In this document: piece by piece, positions 16,644 through 24,464 of the stretch
Numbering within the stretch: the stretch's first letter is position 1
Layout: each line of letters begins with the position of its first letter
Origin: Verrucomicrobiales bacterium
GTDB taxonomy: Bacteria; Verrucomicrobiota; Verrucomicrobiia; Verrucomicrobiales; DEV007
Direction of reading: 5' to 3'
Assembly: GCA_029213025.1 (NCBI GenBank)
Contig: JARGOZ010000007.1
Span: 10,084 to 57,183, forward strand
DNA length: 47,100 bases
Notes under the pieces: generated by a model
What the model saw: only the letters and a program-made list of their open reading frames with translations
Databases searched by the model: none
What the model was told of the DNA's origin: nothing
Made by a program: the position numbers and the translations under genes

Positions 16644-17099
16644 TCACCGGGAACTTTCGCAAATCCTCAGCCAAATCCCATTCTGGAGACGGTGCATTTC
16701 CTCCCGGTCAACTTTTTCTTTGTCGAGATGGCCGTTGAGGTGCAAAAGGCCGTGGACAACGTAAAGAAACAACTCCTCCAGCGGGGAATGGTCAAGAGAA
16801 GCCGCCACTGACTTCGCAGTGTCGTAGCTGACCAGAAGCTCACCATGATGGAATGTGATCACATCCGTCGGCGTTGGATCGTCAAGAAACTGCCCGTGAA
16901 CTTCGGCAATTGTTTCGTCGGTAACGATTGAAATTTCAACGACATCGAGATCCGGCAAATCGCAGGAACCAGGCCCGGGACTGGCGAGGCAGTCAGGCAG
17001 GGCCAACTGTGACCACTTTGCCAATAATTTCACATCGCCCCCGGTAACCTCATCGAGATGAGAATAAAATTCCAACTCCGGCGACATGATTTTGATCAA
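16644..17099 (-). CDS. ybeY: Endoribonuclease YbeY
   Basis: A 151-residue metal-dependent endoribonuclease of rRNA maturation and ribosome quality control. The metal site reads HGLLHLNGHLDKEKVDREEMHRLQ: H, then H four residues on, then D at the position of the third ligand. That Asp variant (the GYDD type) is known in several phyla, so it is probably active. The segment DDPTPTDVITFHHGE matches the family motif LN-x-x-PTDVLSF with changes. The gene starts 2 bases after the PgpH-like gene ends, which is the widely conserved pgpH-ybeY order. Confidence 0.9.
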   Translation of the reverse strand: MIKIMSPELEFYSHLDEVTGGDVKLLAKWSQLALPDCLASPGPGSCDLPDLDVVEISIVTDETIAEVHGQFLDDPTPTDVITFHHGELLVSYDTAKSVAASLDHSPLEELFLYVVHGLLHLNGHLDKEKVDREEMHRLQNGIWLRICESSR

Positions 17100-17101
17100 C
17101 C

Positions 17102-18934
17102 TCAGGTTCCCCGGGACGGAGTCGCGATGATCGAATCGCCCTTATTTTCACCTTCTTTGAGACGGGAAAGGAGTTTCTGTGACTGATCACCCACTTTACC
17201 TTTTTTCTTAGGAGTTGCGGGTTTTTCCGACGCCTCTTTCGCTTCGTCCGAGGATTTTTGCTCCGAATCCACAGGCGTTACTTCAGTTTCCACAGGCGGT
17301 GCACTGTCCTCTTCGGATTTCACCTTTTCCTTTTCCTTTTCCTTTTCCTTTTCCTTTTCCTTTTCTTTCGTCTCTTTGTCGAGATTGGGATATTCGATCC
17401 GGTTGTGCATCATGCTGCGGATCGTTTTGTTGAAACTCGCTTTGATCCCGTGCAGGTCAGCCAGAGTAAGCGTGGCCCTGTCGAGTTGGCCATCGAGAAG
17501 ACGGTCTTTAAAAATATCATCGATCAACTCTTCGATCTTCTTGGGCGTTGGTTTTTTCAGGCTCCGGGAAGCACTTTCCACCGCGTCAGCGAGACTGATA
17601 ATGGCACTTTCGCGAGTTTTCGGCTTCGGTCCGCTATAGCGGAAAGTTTCCTCTTTCACCTCGGGAATGTCTTCTTCCCTCGCTTTGTTTTCTTCCACAA
17701 GATCCCGGATCTCCTGCTGATGTTGCAGCGCCCGGTGGTAGAAATATTTGATCAGGGAATTTCCGTGATGCTCCTGAATGACGTCGATAATTTCACGCTT
17801 CAGCTTGTGTTTGATCGCCATATCGACCCCGTCTTTGACGTGGGCCATAACGATAAGCGAACTCATCGTCGGAGTCAGATCATCATGCGGATTCTGGCGG
17901 TCGCCGATATTTTCGACAAAATAGCCGGGTTTCTTCATCTTCCCGATATCATGGAAATAGGCACAAACCCGCGCCATCACCGCGTTGGCTCCCACCGCCT
18001 CAGCTGCCGTCTCAGCCAGTGTGGCCACAACAAGGCTGTGATGGTAAGTTCCCGGCGCCTCAATCGTCATCTGCTTCAGGAGCGGGTGATTGAGATCCGC
18101 CAGTTCGATCCACGAAACTTCTGTGGTAATCCGGAACAAGCCCTCCAAAAGAGGCAGCACACCGCTCACCACAATAGCCGTCAACGTGGAAACACAAATC
18201 GCCGTAAGAGTCTGCCGCCCTACCAGTGACCAGGAGGCATCAGGATTGGCGGAAAGTTTAGGAATTTGAATCTGGCCAAGAGTAATCGCCAGAACCGCAC
18301 AGGCCAGACCGGCAAAAATCCCCGCCGTAACGAGCCGGCTTCTTTTCCGGACCCGGTTGGTCAGATAAATCGCCACAAATCCGCAGAGAATGGAAAAAAT
18401 CACAAACAAAAACGCCGAATCGGCCGGGACCATCATTCCTCCGAAGAGTGAGGAATAAACCACCGCAAGTGTGCCGTTTTGCCGCTCGGTGAGCAACGAA
18501 ACCACCATCGGCGCGAATACAAATGGCAGAATCAGGAGTTCATAATCCCCCATCGGGGCAAAAGTCGCAGCGAGGTAGCTGCAGAGTTTCATCAGCATGA
18601 GCTGAACGAGAATAACGGAAAGCATCAGTGCAATACGACTGTTCAGACGGAACGTCGATGGCTGGCTCACAAACCAGTGAACACAAAGCGTGGCGGTAAT
18701 AACGAGCACCACCACCGCCGTTTGCATCCGGTTGTTGGAAAAGATCGAATCCTGTGCAGAAGAAAAAACGATCCAGCTGGACACCAGAACCGCAAAAAGA
18801 ACGAACAGACCCATGGAGAACTGCCATCCGTAACGAAGCATTTCGGACATGGCTGTCTCCTTCGTTTTGCGGCGTTTTTTACCACTGGAATATCCGCGGC
18901 TCTGAAGCCGCTTCTGTGCCAGAAAATGGAACAT
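17102..18934 (-). CDS. PgpH-like 7TM-HD domain phosphohydrolase
   Basis: A 610-residue membrane protein with about six or seven helices (37-300) and a cytoplasmic HD domain (about 310-480). Ligands are visible in APGTYHHSLVVATL, ARVCAYFHDIGKMKKPGYF, MAHVKDG and IQEHHGNSLI. The family (PgpH) hydrolyses cyclic di-AMP. The large extracytoplasmic 7TMR-HDED domain of Listeria PgpH is missing, so the ligand-sensing part is absent or reduced. The C-terminus is a Lys/Glu tract coded by a hexanucleotide repeat, then an acidic and basic tail. The start could also be the Met at residue 29 (18850). Adjacent to ybeY as in many bacteria. Confidence 0.85.
   Translation of the reverse strand: MFHFLAQKRLQSRGYSSGKKRRKTKETAMSEMLRYGWQFSMGLFVLFAVLVSSWIVFSSAQDSIFSNNRMQTAVVVLVITATLCVHWFVSQPSTFRLNSRIALMLSVILVQLMLMKLCSYLAATFAPMGDYELLILPFVFAPMVVSLLTERQNGTLAVVYSSLFGGMMVPADSAFLFVIFSILCGFVAIYLTNRVRKRSRLVTAGIFAGLACAVLAITLGQIQIPKLSANPDASWSLVGRQTLTAICVSTLTAIVVSGVLPLLEGLFRITTEVSWIELADLNHPLLKQMTIEAPGTYHHSLVVATLAETAAEAVGANAVMARVCAYFHDIGKMKKPGYFVENIGDRQNPHDDLTPTMSSLIVMAHVKDGVDMAIKHKLKREIIDVIQEHHGNSLIKYFYHRALQHQQEIRDLVEENKAREEDIPEVKEETFRYSGPKPKTRESAIISLADAVESASRSLKKPTPKKIEELIDDIFKDRLLDGQLDRATLTLADLHGIKASFNKTIRSMMHNRIEYPNLDKETKEKEKEKEKEKEKEKVKSEEDSAPPVETEVTPVDSEQKSSDEAKEASEKPATPKKKGKVGDQSQKLLSRLKEGENKGDSIIATPSRGT
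17323..17364. repeat. CCTTTT hexanucleotide microsatellite, seven units
   Basis: Seven perfect tandem CCTTTT units on the plus strand (AAAAGG on the coding strand), encoding the alternating Lys-Glu tract near the end of the PgpH-like protein. Because the unit is six bases, length change by slippage would alter the tract by two residues without shifting the frame. Confidence 0.9.
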
Positions 18935-19062
18935 ATAAGTTGAGTCTACCGAACTCCTCCGCAGAGGAATGCACGTTGGTTGTTGTTGTGGTGGAAATCA
19001 GGTGCGCGGGATTTTACAGGCTTTTCGAACCAAAAACAAACGAATTCGACAGGGACGACTGC

Positions 19063-20040
19063 TCATAATAACAGCATACAGTCACCGTAACTGAAGAATC
19101 GATAGCGATTTTCGACCGCTTTCCGATAGGCTTCAAGAATCAGTTCCTGCGATGCAAACGCACTCACCAACATTAGTAAAGTCGACTTTGGAAGGTGAAA
19201 ATTGGTCAGTAATCCATCGACGACCTGGAATTGGAACGGCGGATAGATGAAAATATCCGTTTCGCCCTCCATAGCCCTCAGATCCCCTTTAGACCGGGCA
19301 GCGCAGGACTCTAACACTCTTACAACTGTGGTTCCGACCGCGATAACTCTTTCAGCTTCATTGACCCGCTCAGCCGTTCGCCGGGAAATGATAAAACGTT
19401 CGGAGTGCATCTCGTGCCGGGTGACGTCTTCGACCGACACGGGCCGAAAGGTTCCCAGGCCGACATGAAGGGTCACAAAGTCGTGATTTAACTGTGAAAT
19501 TTTTTCTTCAGAAAAGTGCAATCCGGCGGTTGGAGCCGCAATTGCGCCTTCATTTTCAGCGAAAACCGTCTGGTACCGGTTCTGATCGGTGTCGTCATCC
19601 GGGCGATCAATATAGGGCGGCAAAGCGAGATGACCGAACGTCTTTTCGTCCGGGACCTGGTCAAATTCGAGGATTCGATCCCCGTTTTCCAGGACCTCTA
19701 CAACCGTCCCCGTGGCGGAACCAATCTCGATGGTGTGCCCCACCCTCATTTTCTTGCCCGGTTTTACCAGGCACTGCCAGCGGCGGTCCGTCAGGGCATC
19801 AAGTCGAAGGATTTCTTTGCGCTGATCATTCGAAAAGAAGCGTGCCGGAACCACACGGGTATCATTAAAGACAAACAGATCCCCCGCAGCCTGAAAAGAC
19901 TCAAAATCTGCGAACCGGCGGTGTTCGATCTCCCCGGTATCGCGATGGATCACCATCATTCGCGAGTCACCCCGGTTTTCCGGCGGCCGCTGCGCGATCA
20001 GCTCAGGCGGAAGGTCAAAATCGAAGTCTGAAGTGCGCAT
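19063..20040 (-). CDS. queA: tRNA preQ1(34) S-adenosylmethionine ribosyltransferase-isomerase
   Basis: A 325-residue enzyme that transfers and rearranges the ribosyl group of AdoMet onto preQ1 in tRNA to give epoxyqueuosine. Family segments: LIAQRPPENRGDSRMMV, FVFNDTRVVPARFF, GAIAAPTAGLHFSEE, LHVGLGTFRPV, GTTVVRVLES and TNFHLPKSTLLMLVSAFA. The start is set at the ATG for MRTSDFDFDLPPEL (20040). The six extra residues of a reading from 20058 would overlap the upstream gene. It lies 14 bases after the secreted beta-sandwich gene. Confidence 0.95.
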   Translation of the reverse strand: MRTSDFDFDLPPELIAQRPPENRGDSRMMVIHRDTGEIEHRRFADFESFQAAGDLFVFNDTRVVPARFFSNDQRKEILRLDALTDRRWQCLVKPGKKMRVGHTIEIGSATGTVVEVLENGDRILEFDQVPDEKTFGHLALPPYIDRPDDDTDQNRYQTVFAENEGAIAAPTAGLHFSEEKISQLNHDFVTLHVGLGTFRPVSVEDVTRHEMHSERFIISRRTAERVNEAERVIAVGTTVVRVLESCAARSKGDLRAMEGETDIFIYPPFQFQVVDGLLTNFHLPKSTLLMLVSAFASQELILEAYRKAVENRYRFFSYGDCMLLL

Positions 20041-20054
20041 TGATAGAGAAGCAC

Positions 20055-20657
20055 TCACTTCGTGACCACCCAGTTCTTTACGCTGATCGAACCGAATGCG
20101 AATCCGATACTGAGATTCTTTTTCGGCAGATCGTAGGAAGCGTGTTGGTAGGTTTTCTCGAAACTGTCGCCAATTTTGATCGTAGCGGAATCCCCTTTCA
20201 GCTGGACGGAAACTTCAGTCCACTGCCCGGAATTCAGCTGCACATCCGGCTCCCGGCCCGTGGCAATCGATTTGGTTTCAGAATCCGGCGGAAAAGCCCG
20301 AACGCTGAGTCCTTTGGAGGACATGACGAAGCGGAATACGTGGCCTTTGTCACCATTCGCTGTAAAAACCACTGACTTTGCATCCGTAGCTTTAAACGAA
20401 AAACTGATCGAGGCATCTTTGTGGGCCAAATCGTAAAAAATAATCGGTCCGTGATCTTTGTATTTCTTATAGAGTTCGTCATCCTGAGTGCAGGACGCGA
20501 TGCCATCGGAAAACGTCCAGTCGCCGCGACTTGCCCGGCGAACAGAATCTTTAGCATCGGAAAAATCGTCCTTCAGCAGGATCTCACCGCCTTTTGCCGA
20601 CGGGAAAGCAAAGATAAACAAAGCAAATGTGAGAACAAACAAAGGTTTAGCCATCAT
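20055..20657 (-). CDS. Secreted beta-sandwich protein, DUF1080/LamG-like
   Basis: A 200-residue exported protein: signal peptide 1-23 (ending SAKGG), then a single concanavalin-like domain. The pattern EILLKDDFSDAKDS...GDWTFSDGIASC...SISFSFKATDAKSVVFTANGDKGHVFRF...GQWTEVSVQLKGDSATIKI...SIGFAFGSISVKNWVV is that of DUF1080-type (3-keto-disaccharide hydrolase-like) or LamG folds, which are common in Verrucomicrobia and Planctomycetes. No catalytic residues can be asserted. It lies between the membrane protein gene (30-base gap) and queA (14-base gap) in one minus-strand unit with sulfatase 2. Confidence 0.7.
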   Translation of the reverse strand: MMAKPLFVLTFALFIFAFPSAKGGEILLKDDFSDAKDSVRRASRGDWTFSDGIASCTQDDELYKKYKDHGPIIFYDLAHKDASISFSFKATDAKSVVFTANGDKGHVFRFVMSSKGLSVRAFPPDSETKSIATGREPDVQLNSGQWTEVSVQLKGDSATIKIGDSFEKTYQHASYDLPKKNLSIGFAFGSISVKNWVVTK

Positions 20658-20687
20658 AATTGGATACTACGCGACCAAACCGTTCGG

Positions 20688-21707
20688 TCAATCACCGGAT
20701 AGATTCCCGGCGGGGCCGGACTGAGAGCTTACTGCCGTGATTTTTTCCCGAATCATCGCAGACAGCTCTTTTCCATACTCTCCGGTTTCGGTGCCCTCTC
20801 CAAAATCGTCGTCGCCCCAGGTGCTGTGCAGTGAATCAATTTCCCGGTCGGCCCTTTCGCTGTCAAAGAATACCGCTGCAACTTCTGAGGGGACTTCTGT
20901 GCCTTCCCTGACCAGCATTACAACCCGGTCCGTTCCAAGCCGAGAGATACTTTGCCCGATTTCCCACTCGATACTTTTGCTTGAGTCTATGTTGTCAATG
21001 ATTACGAAATCCACCTCCCCCAAAACAGCGGAAATGCAGTCTTTCCAGTTTTCATCCGTGCAACGCAACGCATCCAATTCTCTCCTATACCACCGCTTTT
21101 TCCGAATCATCCGCAACCGTTCGACTATAGATTCTGGATCTCCCAAATGACTGGCCATGGTAGTAGTCACCAATCCAACAAGATATGCAATGCCGCGAAA
21201 TATGAATACATAGACAACCAACCCGCCCATACAGACGAGAAATTCGGGAAGACTGCCGTCGACAAAGCCCAACACCCAAAGCATCCCCCACAGCCACAGA
21301 GGAGTGGCGATAAAAATCAAAACTACAGAAAGCGGATTTTGGATCGATCTGCCGACACTTTGAGAGCCCGTCATGCTTCGGTCCCGAATGGTCACTGGAA
21401 CTGCAACACCCCGACAGGCCTCGGAAATGACGGCCCAAATCCACCGGTTCTTTTTGCCTACTTCCAAATGAGACTCGGAAAACCGGCGGCACCATAAAAC
21501 GAGAACTCCCTGATTCCGATGCTTCGCCAGTAAACCGAAAAGCGGCAGCATCCCCAACAACAGCATCCCGCCTATCGCCGGCCAAAGCCAACCTCCTCCT
21601 TTGAAAAATCCGTCCTTAGCCAAATACCAAATTCCCAATAGGAAACTTAACCCAACCACCGCGGTAATTACGCGGGCAAAGAAGGCAAGCGGATCGGCAA
21701 TTTTCAT
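20688..21707 (-). CDS. Four-helix membrane protein with possible split TIR-like domain
   Basis: A 339-residue protein I do not firmly recognise. Four hydrophobic helices lie near 10-30, 38-60, 125-148 and 156-180. Between helices 2 and 3 is VLVLWCRRFSES...WAVISEACRGVAVPVTIRD, and after helix 4 comes ENWKDCISAVLGEVDFVIIDNIDSSKSIEWEIGQSISRLGTDRVVMLVREG. Together these two segments resemble the beta-strand and W-E-x-x pattern of TIR-like domains in bacterial membrane proteins of the LRSF-type group, here interrupted by two helices. This is inference from pattern only. It starts 9 bases after sulfatase 2 ends, so the two are probably co-transcribed. Its C-terminal 60 residues are acidic. Confidence 0.55.
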   Translation of the reverse strand: MKIADPLAFFARVITAVVGLSFLLGIWYLAKDGFFKGGGWLWPAIGGMLLLGMLPLFGLLAKHRNQGVLVLWCRRFSESHLEVGKKNRWIWAVISEACRGVAVPVTIRDRSMTGSQSVGRSIQNPLSVVLIFIATPLWLWGMLWVLGFVDGSLPEFLVCMGGLVVYVFIFRGIAYLVGLVTTTMASHLGDPESIVERLRMIRKKRWYRRELDALRCTDENWKDCISAVLGEVDFVIIDNIDSSKSIEWEIGQSISRLGTDRVVMLVREGTEVPSEVAAVFFDSERADREIDSLHSTWGDDDFGEGTETGEYGKELSAMIREKITAVSSQSGPAGNLSGD

Positions 21708-21716
21708 AGTCGAAAC

Positions 21717-23120
21717 TTATTTACCCGGTTGTTGAGCCGGAAACTGATCGGGGTGCCATGTCTCCGGACGGGACAAGAGGCGCGGTTCGCTGTGCACAAA
21801 GCCGGTGTCACCCTGAGCTTCCATCCATGCCGCCAGCCTGTGTTTCAGATCACGGAGTACTTCGGCATGAGCCGGGTCCGCAGCAAGGTCCTGCTGCTCC
21901 CACCGATCTTCACTTACTTTATATAATTCCCATTCCGGTCGCTTATAGTATCGATCGATCAGTTTCCTGGCTTCCGGATCGGTTCGGGCCAAATGGGCCC
22001 ACTCCGTCCAGTAGGCACCTGCCCGCGGTTTCCGGTCGAGATCGGAATGGTTGGTATGCGCGAAATCCGGTCGCAAATTATGAATCAGTTTCCACTTCCG
22101 GGTTCGAATACTGCGAACAGGATATATATTTTTGGTTCCGTCCCCGGTATGTGTAGTAAAGATTTCGCCACGGTGAGAGTCTGTCTGCCCCAACAGAACC
22201 GGCAGAAAAGAACGCCCGTCCAAACCGCCGGGTGCTGTGCCACCGACGGCTTCAATTAGCGTTGGCATCAGGTCGATCCAGCTAACCATTGCGTCACTCA
22301 CAGTATTCGCCTTAATGTGACCGGGCCACGACGCGATAAACGGTACCCGGATACCATAGTCATAAAGATTCCACTTTCCGAAAGGCCATTGGGAGCCGTG
22401 ATCACTGGTATGGATAAACAGCGTATCGCTACCGAGATATTGGTCTGCTACCCCTCTAAGTTCACCGAGAAATGTATCGAGATCTTTGATTTCCTGGTAG
22501 TAGGCTGCCCGATGCCGTCTTGTTTCCGGGGTATCGAGATGATGCGGGGGAAATTCCACATCGTCAGGATCAAAATCACTGTCGCCCGGCCAGGGAACAT
22601 GGGGATTGGATGTTCCCACAAACAAACATAGCGGTTTTTCAGAATCCCGCTTCGCCAGCCAGGCGCTTACCTCTTTTCCCAACCGGTCGATGTCGCGACT
22701 TTTTCCGATGTGATCAAAACCAAACCTGTTGGCCAGTTTACCGTGAGCTACCTTGCCGAATGCGGCCACTTCATACCCCGCCGTCTGAAGATCACCAATC
22801 AACACATGTATTTCGTCACCGGGAGCGGTGTGATTTGCCCTCGCACCGTTCCGGGCAGGCATCAAACCGGTGAGCATCGCGGCGCGACTGGGAGCGCAGG
22901 AAGGGGAAGCTACGAAAGCATGCGTCAATGTAATCCCGTCTTTGGCCAGAATCTCGAATTGAGGGGTTGGGATGTTGGGATTGCCGTAAAGACTTGAGTC
23001 GAACTGCGAATGATCGTCAGAAAGATAGACCACGATATTACTCTTCTCTACCGCCACAGAGTAGCCCGCTACATACAGATTCAGCAGTATTCCTATGATC
23101 CCGAACGACAACATTCTCAT
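21717..23120 (-). CDS. Secreted sulfatase 2, sulfamidase-like
   Basis: A 467-residue S1-type sulfatase. A hydrophobic leader (1-23), metal site LSDDHSQF (D35, D36), formylglycine motif C75-APS-R79, GKVAHG and HTSDHGSQWPFGKW are visible. The arrangement VVYLSDDHS, GTSNPHVPW and KWKLIHNLRP resembles the N-sulfoglucosamine sulfohydrolase (sulfamidase) group. Whether it cuts N-sulfates or O-sulfates is not decidable here. It is the first gene of a minus-strand unit leading to queA. A 195-base AT-rich divergent region separates it from the small membrane protein gene. Confidence 0.9.
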   Translation of the reverse strand: MRMLSFGIIGILLNLYVAGYSVAVEKSNIVVYLSDDHSQFDSSLYGNPNIPTPQFEILAKDGITLTHAFVASPSCAPSRAAMLTGLMPARNGARANHTAPGDEIHVLIGDLQTAGYEVAAFGKVAHGKLANRFGFDHIGKSRDIDRLGKEVSAWLAKRDSEKPLCLFVGTSNPHVPWPGDSDFDPDDVEFPPHHLDTPETRRHRAAYYQEIKDLDTFLGELRGVADQYLGSDTLFIHTSDHGSQWPFGKWNLYDYGIRVPFIASWPGHIKANTVSDAMVSWIDLMPTLIEAVGGTAPGGLDGRSFLPVLLGQTDSHRGEIFTTHTGDGTKNIYPVRSIRTRKWKLIHNLRPDFAHTNHSDLDRKPRAGAYWTEWAHLARTDPEARKLIDRYYKRPEWELYKVSEDRWEQQDLAADPAHAEVLRDLKHRLAAWMEAQGDTGFVHSEPRLLSRPETWHPDQFPAQQPGK

Positions 23121-23315
23121 GCTGACAACCTTATAGACGCTACGACTTTGTCCAGCCCCTGAAGTTAAAGCATTTTGGGAAGTTTTTAAAAATTATTAAG
23201 GATTCGATTTGAACTTATTAAATTTTATGAGAAACTTATCATAAGTAAGAATTAAGTTTTAAAAACTCTCCTTTTCAGTCGAGTCTGAAGATCTTGCCGG
23301 AACACACGAACACAC

Positions 23316-23726
23316 ATGGAATCGATTAACAATCCGGGCCACCCCGTGGATACATGGTCTGCCCACTTCGCAAAAAATTGCAGACAAAGCTCCCTCAATC
23401 CACCTGTTGGGGTTGCTTTCCCGCTTGCTGTGGTAGCCTTCGCCGGGCTGGTTCTCGGGATAAAGGTTCCCTCATTTCTCGCAATGGGCATCACCATCTA
23501 TGCCGGTTTGGGCGGAGTTTCGATTCTTTTGTTTTCCCTTAGAATGCACGTAAGCCTGCTCGACGCCCAGTTCGAAAGTGACGAGGACAGGTTGCCTGTG
23601 TCGGATCATATCCCGGCCGGAAAAGCTCACGCTAAAGTCCCGAAATCTGTTCCAATCAAAAAATCAGCGAAACCTGCCGTCCTGTCCAAATCTCTGGAGA
23701 TGTCGCGCCATGCAGGTGAGCTTTGA
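23316..23726 (+). CDS. Small two-helix membrane protein
   Basis: A 136-residue protein of unknown family. It has a polar N-terminus (1-30), two membrane helices in a row (about 31-49 and 53-73: PLAVVAFAGLVLGIKVPSF and AMGITIYAGLGGVSILLFS), then a Lys/Ala/Pro-rich cytoplasmic tail. Composition and codon use look genuine and it occupies an otherwise empty interval. No neighbour suggests a role. A strong hairpin starts 11 bases after its stop. Confidence 0.55.
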   Translation: MESINNPGHPVDTWSAHFAKNCRQSSLNPPVGVAFPLAVVAFAGLVLGIKVPSFLAMGITIYAGLGGVSILLFSLRMHVSLLDAQFESDEDRLPVSDHIPAGKAHAKVPKSVPIKKSAKPAVLSKSLEMSRHAGEL

Positions 23727-23728
23727 AA

Positions 23729-23772
23729 CAAAAAAAGAACCGTCTCACGTGAATACACGCGAGATACGGTTC
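23729..23772 (-). terminator. Intrinsic terminator for the SHD1-protein gene
   Basis: On the minus strand GAACCGT (23772-23766) pairs with ACGGTTC (23743-23737). The stem continues inward through a GAG/CTC and a CGTG/CACG block with small internal loops (14 pairs in all) and is followed by seven T (plus-strand A-run 23730-23736). It lies 42 bases beyond the stop of the SHD1 gene. The CACGTG inside the stem is part of the hairpin, not a parS site. Confidence 0.82.
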
Positions 23773-23813
23773 GATCCGTGTGGGGGAGAGTATGGTGTGG
23801 AAGTAACGCTGGA

Positions 23814-24335
23814 CTATTGCTTCTCTTTCACAATGGCTTTGAGCCGGTCGATCGTATCCTGAGACAACTTCGATACTTCGTAAGGAATCGACTTGCCATC
23901 TTTGATGAAGTACACTTTACCGTTTTCCACTTTCTGGACCGCGGCAACAATCGAAACACCGGACGAATTGGTCCATTCCTGAGATTCAGCCAACATGTTC
24001 GACTTCATCTCCTTCGGTTTGTCAGCAGCTGATGATTTCTTTTCGTCAGCTCCTTCATCCGCCTGAACGGAAACCGATTCCCCTTTTTTCGTGTGTTTAT
24101 CCGTGGAAACGACCACCATTTTGCCTATCAGGTCTTCGATTTTAGCTCTGGAACCACCGGCATCTTTAATCGAAGCACTGGCCATTAAAGTGACCTTACT
24201 CTTACCTACGGTCAATTCCTTGGTCTCTTCATCGTATTTGGAAAGTTCACCTTCGACCGGTATTTTCGTGCCGCAACCGGCGTACGCTGCCCCGACGAGT
24301 AACGTCAAAGAGGCAAATGCAATCAGCTTTTTCAT
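23814..24335 (-). CDS. Secreted protein with SLA1-homology (SHD1-like) domain
   Basis: A 173-residue exported protein. The start is set at MKKLIAFASL (24335), giving a clean signal peptide that ends near AYAGC. The first mature Cys (LVGAAYAGC) could make it a lipoprotein, although the lipobox is poor. Residues about 20-90 form a small beta domain; a Lys/Glu/Ala linker follows. The C-terminus ESQEWTNSSGVSIVAAVQKVENGKVYFIKDGKSIPYEVSKLSQD fits the SHD1 pattern (W-T-x-x-x-G, A, V-x-L/F, K-x-G-K, V-x-x-L-S), a domain abundant in secreted proteins of Planctomycetes and Verrucomicrobia. Function unknown. Confidence 0.72.
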   Translation of the reverse strand: MKKLIAFASLTLLVGAAYAGCGTKIPVEGELSKYDEETKELTVGKSKVTLMASASIKDAGGSRAKIEDLIGKMVVVSTDKHTKKGESVSVQADEGADEKKSSAADKPKEMKSNMLAESQEWTNSSGVSIVAAVQKVENGKVYFIKDGKSIPYEVSKLSQDTIDRLKAIVKEKQ

Positions 24336-24464
24336 AGTTCTGCTATTTTCTGTTTGTTTGGGTATTGGCGCGTTATGAGCCAATAGAAAAAGGTGCCAGA
24401 AACAATTGACTCAGCAAATACTATTTGCGGGACTACGCGATTGTGTTTAAGCCCGAAACCGGTC

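Noticed and set aside
23742..23760. CACGTG-containing palindrome as a parS site
   Set aside because: The surrounding bases do not match TGTTTCACGTGAAACA, and the element is the stem of a minus-strand terminator with a T-run.
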